16,636 bases of DNA, taken from Magnetococcales bacterium (GTDB lineage Bacteria; Pseudomonadota; Magnetococcia; Magnetococcales; DC0425bin3). The stretch lies in NCBI GenBank assembly GCA_015229045.1, contig JADGCJ010000067.1:1-16636 (forward strand), written 5' to 3'. Shown piece by piece: positions 7,847 to 12,892 of the stretch; position 1 is the first letter of the stretch; each line of letters opens with the position of its first letter. Position numbers and translations under genes: made by a program. Under the pieces are notes generated by a model. That model worked only from the letters and a program-made list of their open reading frames with translations, searched no databases and was not told the DNA's origin.

Positions 7847-8236
7847 TCATTTCCGAAACAAAACCCAGGGTGGCAGCAGCAAATGGGCCTCATCCTCTTC
7901 CACGCGCATGTCAAATCGGCCCTTGCCGGTCGTATCGACAAGATAATATCCAGGCCCGGAACGCGGCGCGACATGGATTTGAAAAACAGCACCATTGATC
8001 TCGAACTCTCTGATCCGATCCTCGGCAGCGTCCTCGTAGAGACGAATGACCATGGTCTGTCCGGGGTTGTCCGGTGCCAGATCCTCCTGATACTGCGCCA
8101 CCAGGGAGCCACGCGGCGGCAGGGGAAAATCGACCCCACCCCAGGCAGGAACGGCCAGCAACCCCACCGACAAAAAGAGCGACAGCCAGACTTGCTTCCG
8201 CTCCCATGAGCCACGAATCGTGTATGATCTCTTCAT
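7847..8236 (-). CDS. DUF2782 family secreted protein
   Basis: A small exported protein of 129 aa. The N-terminus has charged residues, then WLSLFLSVGLLAVPAWG, a signal peptide probably cut near residue 33. The mature part carries the DUF2782 pattern: a strand reading VFQIHVAPRSGPGYYLVD, then TGKGRFDMRVEE, and the closing LPPWVLFRK. No function is known for the family, which in gammaproteobacteria often sits near housekeeping genes. I chose ATG 8236 because it leads directly into the signal peptide; a GTG three codons earlier is possible. It is the first gene of a tight unit with the MFS and ATP-grasp genes, and it faces away from nudF across about 100 bp. Confidence 0.8.
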   Translation of the reverse strand: MKRSYTIRGSWERKQVWLSLFLSVGLLAVPAWGGVDFPLPPRGSLVAQYQEDLAPDNPGQTMVIRLYEDAAEDRIREFEINGAVFQIHVAPRSGPGYYLVDTTGKGRFDMRVEEDEAHLLLPPWVLFRK

Positions 8237-8339
8237 GGGTGGCACTCTACCATGCTCTCTCAGTCATGTTAAACTGCGTCCATTTTGGAACATGTCGTCA
8301 AACCCCTCCCTTTCTCCTGTTTCAACAAACGGTTTTCCC
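8237..8339. promoter_or_regulatory. Divergent promoter region between the DUF2782 gene and nudF
   Basis: Because the genes on either side are transcribed away from each other, both promoters should lie in or near these 103 bp. The DNA is less GC-rich than its surroundings and contains CATGTTAAACT near 8264-8274 as a possible -10-like segment. I do not see a convincing -35/-10 pair or an operator palindrome, so this rests on gene arrangement only. Confidence 0.4.
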
Positions 8340-8984
8340 ATGAAGGTCAAAATTCTTGAAACCCGGGATGCTTATCGCGGTTATTTTCACCTCCAACAGG
8401 TGCGTCTGCGTTATGAACGCTTCGACGGAGCCATGAGCCGGGATGTCGTTTTGGAGGCCATTCGCCGCGCCGATGCCGTGGCCGTACTGCTCTACGATCC
8501 CCTGGCGGATGTCGTGGCCATGGTCAGCCAGTTTCGCCTGGGGCCTTACCTGAACGAAACCAGGGGGTGGGGCCTGGAGGTGGTCGCCGGATTGATGGAT
8601 GCCGCCGACCCGGATCCGGCAGCCGCTGCCCACCGCGAAACCCGTGAAGAGACAGGGATCGACATCATCTCCCTCCACGCCATCACGCGCTACTATCTAG
8701 CCCCCAACAGCAGCACCGAAGCGATCCATCTCTTCGCGGGGCTGTTCAACAGTCGTGTTCCGCCTGTGGGCGGGGGTGGCCTCGACCACGAAAACGAGGA
8801 CATCCGTCTCCTGTTGCTCCCCTATGCGGTGGTCGAGGAGCGATTCCAGGCCGGAAAAATCAACAATGCCACCTCCGTGATTGCCATCCAGTGGTTGCAG
8901 ATGCACCGGGAACGGCTGCGACAACAGGGCGCATCGCTGGGCATGGCCGTTGCCCCCAACCTGGATGGAGACAAAATTTTGTAA
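8340..8984 (+). CDS. nudF: ADP-ribose pyrophosphatase, Nudix family (NudF-like)
   Basis: Hydrolyses ADP-ribose to AMP and ribose-5-phosphate. The 214-aa protein matches the NudF/AdpP subgroup along its length: AYRGYFHLQQVRL near the start, WGLEVVAGLMD before the Nudix helix, RETREETG with the metal-binding glutamates, DHENEDIRLLLLP, and AGKINNATSVIAIQWLQMHR at the end. The Nudix box is atypical. The stretch between the leading glycine and RETREETG is one residue longer than the consensus, and its usual first glutamate is replaced by Asp/Pro residues. ATG 8340 gives the family's normal N-terminus; in-frame starts at 8220 and 8292 would add non-conserved residues. This is the only plus-strand gene in the window and appears monocistronic. 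Confidence 0.88.
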   Translation: MKVKILETRDAYRGYFHLQQVRLRYERFDGAMSRDVVLEAIRRADAVAVLLYDPLADVVAMVSQFRLGPYLNETRGWGLEVVAGLMDAADPDPAAAAHRETREETGIDIISLHAITRYYLAPNSSTEAIHLFAGLFNSRVPPVGGGGLDHENEDIRLLLLPYAVVEERFQAGKINNATSVIAIQWLQMHRERLRQQGASLGMAVAPNLDGDKIL

Positions 8985-9047
8985 AGCTTCCCGGAAATTG
9001 TTCAATCTCTTTAAAAATTCAAGACAAAACAGATACACGACCAAAAT

Positions 9048-9087
9048 GAAAAAACCCGGGAGGGGGGAGTGATCCCCCTTCCCGGGT
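9048..9087 (-). terminator. Strong intrinsic terminator of the AsnB/TPR-membrane-protein unit
   Basis: Read on the minus strand, two 15-nt arms (9087-9073 and 9068-9054) pair fully apart from one G-U, around a four-base loop, and are followed directly by a T-run, then CATTTT. It lies about 70 bp after the small acidic gene. In the plus direction no T-run follows, so it mainly serves the minus-strand unit; nudF may use it only as a barrier. Confidence 0.85.
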
Positions 9088-9157
9088 GACTTGCGGCAGA
9101 GGCCCGGCACGAGATCGCGGCGTTTCGTGCGACCTCATCGGGCCTGATTTCCCCAGG

Positions 9158-9370
9158 CTACCCCTCGTCCACCCCCTCATCTGTATCGTTGGTAAGATCC
9201 ATGGTAGAAGGCTCCATGGGAATAGCCATGTATTCCTTGCGATTGGCTTCGGATTCAAAATAGACGGTCAGATAGTCATCTCCCTGTCCATCCACATAAC
9301 AGGGAAGTCCTTCCGTGTGGCCATAAAGATCTTTTTGACTGATCGGATCGGTTGTCGAGACGATATCCAT
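9158..9370 (-). CDS. Small acidic protein of unknown function
   Basis: A 70-aa protein rich in Asp, Glu and Thr, ending TMDLTNDTDEGVDEG, with a more ordered core CYVDGQGDDYLTVYFESEAN. No signal peptide or membrane segment is visible and I do not recognise a family. The start is well fixed: ATG 9370 has GGAGG 5 nt upstream. The frame can be extended 17 codons to 9421, but that part lies in a 38-bp tandem duplication and has no ribosome site. It follows the TPR membrane protein gene by 93 bp and precedes a strong terminator, so it is probably the last gene of that unit. It could be a small partner or modulator of the membrane protein. Confidence 0.6.
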   Translation of the reverse strand: MDIVSTTDPISQKDLYGHTEGLPCYVDGQGDDYLTVYFESEANRKEYMAIPMEPSTMDLTNDTDEGVDEG

Positions 9371-9391
9371 TGCATCCTCCGATACTTCCAA

Positions 9392-9467
9392 TGTGTCGTG
9401 AGTCGACCAGGCAGATTTCATTCGGTTACTGTGTCGTGAGTCGACCAGGCAGATTTCATTCGGTCAC
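9392..9467. repeat. Tandem duplication of 38 bp across the 3' end of the TPR membrane protein gene
   Basis: Two adjacent 38-bp copies, 9392-9429 and 9430-9467, differ at one base (GGTTAC versus GGTCAC), and a 5-6 bp start of a third follows. The right-hand copy includes the stop codon of the TPR membrane protein (9464-9466). On the minus strand each copy contains ATGAAATCTGCCTGG, so the duplication makes two short start-containing frames before the small acidic gene; neither has a ribosome site. Confidence 0.9.
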
Positions 9468-11092
9468 TGTGTATAACCGTTCTCTCCTGCTGCCTGTTGA
9501 CGCTTGGACAAAGTTTGCAGAGGATTCGTTCCAAGAAAATGCGTCCTGTTGTTTTTTTTCTCCTCTTTTGATCGCAGCACGGCACCATATTTCCAAAGCA
9601 ACCCGGCCACGTTGAAAGAGGCCAGCGGGATCCAAAACCCCAGACGATGCAGGAGCGCCCAGACGACCAGGCCGGTCAGAACAGCACCCACAACCACCAG
9701 CAACCCAACAATCCGGGATCGGTAGCGAGCCTCCCCCATCAGCAGGCCGATCAGGGCTACGGTCTGTAGATGGCAATCGATCCACAGCAGGGAACCAGGA
9801 CCAGCCATGTGACTGGTCAGGGCCATGCCCAAGGCCATCAAAGTCAGGGCGATGACAGCGGCCCAGGGCAGCGACACGAGGACCGCACCCGCAATCACCA
9901 GCACGACCCATACCCTCCAGCCCATGAAATCGACCACCGCCTGCCACTCGCGGGCATCGACCGTCATTCGCTCCCCGTGCAGCATCAGGGCACGACGCAC
10001 ATCAGCCAGACCCTTGATGGCCGCGACACGGCTGCCACTCTCCTCCAGCATGGCGACAAACACCGCCTCGCTCTCCGCCCGGCGCTGGGACGCGAGCAAC
10101 GCCCGACCAAGCCCCTCCCGGGCCGACGTCACATTGGAACCATGGGCCAGGGCAGAAGAAAAGAGTTGCACACTCCGCCCGGCTTCGTGGTGACGCAACG
10201 CAATCCAGCCCAGGCCATTCAGGGCATCCGCAAAGTGAGGATCGAGATCGACGGCACGTTGGAACAATCTGTCGGCCTCGCCATAACGACCGCGCAGATA
10301 CATCGTCCACCCCTGACCATCGAGGGCCTGAAGATGCCGGGGATCAAGGCGCAGAGCCTGGCCAAAAGCCTGACCAGCCTCGGCAACATGGCCCAGCCGG
10401 AGTTCGGACCACCCGACGCCATTCCAGAGCGCCGCCTGTCCGGGAACAACCTCCGCAAGAGTCAAAAATACCTCCCGGGCGTGGCGATACAGCCCTGCGT
10501 CATAGATCTTCCAGCCCTTTTCCAGCGACGCGATGGTGGCAGAATCCATGCGGGCCACTCCCTCGACCGGGACCGACCGGGGGGCAGCCAAAATCGCCTG
10601 GCCAAAAAGGAGATCCTGCACCTGCTCAAGGCCAGCGTACAGGCGTGGCATCGCCAGTGTCAGGAGGATGGCCACCAGCACAAAGGGGATTGTCAAGGGG
10701 GGCAGGCTGACGGGAGCATCACCCAGGCGATAGACGACAAGATCCAGCAGCAGCGCACTCACCCAGGCCCCCAGCACGGTCAGCACGACAGCCTCGAGCG
10801 GCTGGGCAAAGTGCCACTCCACCACAAAACCACACAAGGCACCATTGACGCCATACCAGCCGGTCGCGAGCAGTCGTACATCGCGCTGCCGCCACAAGGG
10901 CCAGAGCGTCGCCACCAAGGCGCCCAACAGGGACAAACCGCATGCCAGCCACGAAAAAGGGGCTACGCAGAGACACAAGACAAGCCCCACCAGCCGACTC
11001 CGGCACAAGGCCAGTTGGGCCATGCCCGTCAGGGTGGTACCAATCAGCAACCAGGCGTCAGCGGCGAAAGAGTTCGAGCAACGGTTGTCCAT
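9464..11092 (-). CDS. Membrane protein: half urea-transporter-like domain, TPR repeats, C-terminal membrane helices
   Basis: A 542-aa protein with three parts. Residues about 30-165 resemble one half of a bacterial urea transporter: SLLGALVATLWPLW, then GWYGVNGALCGFVV, then LPPLTIPFVLVAILL. The Asn-Pro selectivity motif is missing, with FSWLACG in its place. Residues about 185-365 are four or five TPR units, for example ALWNGVGWSELRLGHVAEAGQAFGQALRLDP and ALDGQGWTMYLRGRYGEADRLFQRAVDLDP, a protein-binding scaffold. Residues about 391-500 hold four or five more hydrophobic segments, followed by a charged tail. ATG 11092 has AAGG 6 nt upstream and overlaps the asnB stop by 35 bp, so translation is probably coupled. 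A start at 11152 lies deeper in asnB and has no clear site. The UT call is moderate; the TPR call is strong. It appears to be a shorter, rearranged relative of the UT-M23 protein. Confidence 0.65.
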   Translation of the reverse strand: MDNRCSNSFAADAWLLIGTTLTGMAQLALCRSRLVGLVLCLCVAPFSWLACGLSLLGALVATLWPLWRQRDVRLLATGWYGVNGALCGFVVEWHFAQPLEAVVLTVLGAWVSALLLDLVVYRLGDAPVSLPPLTIPFVLVAILLTLAMPRLYAGLEQVQDLLFGQAILAAPRSVPVEGVARMDSATIASLEKGWKIYDAGLYRHAREVFLTLAEVVPGQAALWNGVGWSELRLGHVAEAGQAFGQALRLDPRHLQALDGQGWTMYLRGRYGEADRLFQRAVDLDPHFADALNGLGWIALRHHEAGRSVQLFSSALAHGSNVTSAREGLGRALLASQRRAESEAVFVAMLEESGSRVAAIKGLADVRRALMLHGERMTVDAREWQAVVDFMGWRVWVVLVIAGAVLVSLPWAAVIALTLMALGMALTSHMAGPGSLLWIDCHLQTVALIGLLMGEARYRSRIVGLLVVVGAVLTGLVVWALLHRLGFWIPLASFNVAGLLWKYGAVLRSKEEKKNNRTHFLGTNPLQTLSKRQQAAGENGYTQ

Positions 11093-12557
11093 GATCGCCT
11101 TTGAATTGGTGATATTTGCCGGCATCCAGCCAAATATCCTGATCGGGCGCAACCTTGGGAAAAGAGGCCCGCCACAGTGGAAAAAAGGCCCGGGCCACAG
11201 CGTCGTCGAGCGGCCAGCCGGGGTTGCTCATCGATGACTCCTGCCCAGGGTCGACCAGATCGAGCGCAGAAAAACCGCTCCCTTCGACCAGCGGCAACTT
11301 TTGGCGCCATTGGATGGAGGGGGGCAGCAATCCGGAGGCGGCTGTACGCAAGGCCCATTTGCTCACCAGCTTCCCTTCATGACGACGGACCTTGGCCGCG
11401 AGGGGCAGATTGAGCGCCGCCTCGGCCACTGCCTGATCAAGATAGGGGACACGCAACTCCACACCATGGGCCATGGTGACGCGATCGACCCGCTGCAACT
11501 CCGTCCGATGCAAATTATTGAAGCCATAATCCATGGCCTGAGGCCAGCAGCGACGCGGCAGACGGGCCAGATAGTCATAACCGGCAAACAGCTCGTCGGC
11601 GCCATCGCCGCCCAGGACCACCTTGCACTCTTTTCGCGCCTCCCGGGCCAGCAGGTAGAGGGGGACAGCATTGCGCACCATCACCGGGTTGAAGCTCTCC
11701 ACGGCGCCGATCACCGCTGGCAGGCAGGCACGAATCGTCTCCAGTGTGGCATGAATGACGCGATGGCGAATACCCAAATGGGCAGCGACCTCGGCAGCCG
11801 GACCTTCATCCGGAGAACCCGGCAACACCACGCTGTAGGCGACGATATCGGGCCGCAACCGGGCCGCCAGCGCCGCAATCACGCTGCTGTCGAGTCCACC
11901 GCTGAGAAAAACCCCGCACGGGCCGCTCTCCGGCACATGGGAGGCCACCGCCTGTTCCAGCAACAGCCTCAGAGGGGCGGGTTTGGGCGTTTGATAGCGT
12001 CCGGGAAGCCGGTACCAACACGCCATGCCACGTCGGCTGAGAAGATGCCCCGGCGGCAGAAATTGCGGTTGGCAGGGAAGGGAAGCAAACGACTTCAACT
12101 CCGAAGCGAAGGCCACCCCTTCGTCCATCCGGGCATAATAGAGCGGCTTGATGCCAAAGGGGTCGCGTACTGCCAGCCAATCCCCGCTGGTGGCATCGAC
12201 CAGAATGAAGGCATACATGCCGCGCAGACGCTGCAACCCAGCCAGCCCTTCGCGCTCCAACAGGGGAAAGAGGACTTCGCCATCCGATTCGGTCTGGTAG
12301 GGGTAGTCGGCAAAGCGGCGGCGCAGGGTTTGATGGTTGTAAATTTCGCCATTGAAGGCCAGCACCCGGTTCCCTGTCCCGCGCAGGGGCAGTGCGTCAC
12401 CCAGACGACCGACGATGGCCAGCCGATGAATACCCATGCGCAGATCGCCGCGCTCAAAGACCCCCTGTTCATCCGGTCCGCGATGACTCAGGGCGCCAAA
12501 CAGGGTGGCAAAGAGGGAGGGATCCTTGATATCGATGGCTGCCGCGATTCCGCACAT
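11058..12557 (-). CDS. asnB: Asparagine synthetase, glutamine-hydrolysing (AsnB family)
   Basis: A 499-aa class II glutamine amidotransferase that adenylates a carboxylate (normally Asp) and transfers ammonia from glutamine to form an amide. The N-terminal glutaminase has the catalytic Cys2 (MCGIAA), NGEIYN at 69-74 and the usual SHRGPDEQG. The synthetase domain has the PP-loop SGGLDSS at 219-225, GDGADELFAGY at 317-327 and ELRVPYLD at 367-374. All key residues are present. It is somewhat shorter than E. coli AsnB (554 aa), mostly at the C-terminus. ATG 12557 has only a close, weak GGA. It is the first gene after twin terminators and a 335-bp repeat-rich spacer, and overlaps the next gene by 35 bp. 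It could supply asparagine or, given its unusual neighbours, amidate another metabolite. Confidence 0.9.
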   Translation of the reverse strand: MCGIAAAIDIKDPSLFATLFGALSHRGPDEQGVFERGDLRMGIHRLAIVGRLGDALPLRGTGNRVLAFNGEIYNHQTLRRRFADYPYQTESDGEVLFPLLEREGLAGLQRLRGMYAFILVDATSGDWLAVRDPFGIKPLYYARMDEGVAFASELKSFASLPCQPQFLPPGHLLSRRGMACWYRLPGRYQTPKPAPLRLLLEQAVASHVPESGPCGVFLSGGLDSSVIAALAARLRPDIVAYSVVLPGSPDEGPAAEVAAHLGIRHRVIHATLETIRACLPAVIGAVESFNPVMVRNAVPLYLLAREARKECKVVLGGDGADELFAGYDYLARLPRRCWPQAMDYGFNNLHRTELQRVDRVTMAHGVELRVPYLDQAVAEAALNLPLAAKVRRHEGKLVSKWALRTAASGLLPPSIQWRQKLPLVEGSGFSALDLVDPGQESSMSNPGWPLDDAVARAFFPLWRASFPKVAPDQDIWLDAGKYHQFKGDHGQPLLELFRR

Positions 12558-12694
12558 GTTCCGGATTTTTCAATGAGACCGCAAAAAAGACAAATAAAAA
12601 AACCAAAAATAAAAACGAATTGTAACTGCCCAGGTACCCCCTCAAGAAAGGCCTGGACATGAAAGCCTTTGTCAGGGCTTCGCCCCGAACCCCA

Positions 12695-12760
12695 CCAGGA
12701 CTCTGTCCTGGACCTGCCAGGACTCTGTCCTGGACCTGCCAGGACTCTGTCCTGGACCTG
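12695..12760. repeat. Three perfect 22-bp tandem hairpin repeats
   Basis: Three identical units at 12695-12716, 12717-12738 and 12739-12760. Each contains CCAGGAC-TCT-GTCCTGG, a perfect 7-bp stem with a 3-base loop, followed by the spacer ACCTG. A fourth, altered copy follows. Read as RNA on either strand it would form a row of small stem-loops in the asnB leader. Confidence 0.95.
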
Positions 12761-12814
12761 CCAGGGAGCCAGCCCCCTGGACCCCGATTCGTTGCCGGGT
12801 GCTGAATAGTTACC

Positions 12815-12844
12815 AAAAAACTTTTTTGGGGCTTCGCCCCAAAA
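12815..12844 (-). terminator. Second of two tandem terminators after the UT-M23 gene
   Basis: Perfect 9-bp inverted repeat TTTTGGGGC (12824-12832) / GCCCCAAAA (12836-12844) with a 3-base loop. Read on the minus strand it is followed by AAG and six T residues (12820-12815). It lies about 50 bp after the UT-M23 stop. Confidence 0.65.
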
Positions 12845-12850
12845 CCGCAG

Positions 12851-12878
12851 AAAATCTTTTTGGGGCTTCGCCCCAAAA
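12851..12878 (-). terminator. First of two tandem terminators after the UT-M23 gene
   Basis: The same inverted repeat as the next hairpin: TTTTGGGGC (12858-12866) / GCCCCAAAA (12870-12878). It starts 14 nt after the UT-M23 stop and is followed on the minus strand by AGATTTT. Two near-identical hairpins within 55 bp suggest either efficient termination or copies of one mobile palindrome. Confidence 0.6.
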
Positions 12879-12892
12879 CTTATTCCACCCTT

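Larger units (their letters stand above)
12558..12892. other. Repeat-rich 335-bp spacer between the UT-M23 gene and asnB
   Basis: No gene. From the asnB side it holds an AT-rich leader with A- and T-runs (about 12575-12632), the best place for an asnB promoter although no clear -35/-10 pair is seen. Then come GGGCTTCGCCCC (12677-12688), three tandem 22-bp hairpin units (12695-12760) with a diverged fourth (CCAGGG ... CCCCCTGG, 12761-12780), and two terminator hairpins (12824-12878). It resembles the GC-rich palindrome cluster at 5233-5340. Confidence 0.7.

Noticed and set aside
7843..8214. N-terminal extension of the MFS transporter up to 8214
   Set aside because: The extra 124 residues are Arg/Cys/Trp-rich shadow translation of the DUF2782 gene in another frame and match no transporter N-terminus.
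11058..12557. Lasso-peptide cyclase (asparagine-synthetase-like) with the small acidic protein as precursor
   Set aside because: The enzyme keeps a full glutaminase half with Cys2 and NGEIYN. No RRE/PqqD-like or transglutaminase-like peptidase gene is nearby, and the small protein lacks a leader/core layout.
12695..12760. CRISPR-like array
   Set aside because: The repeats are directly adjacent with a 5-bp constant spacer and no unique spacers; there are no cas genes.
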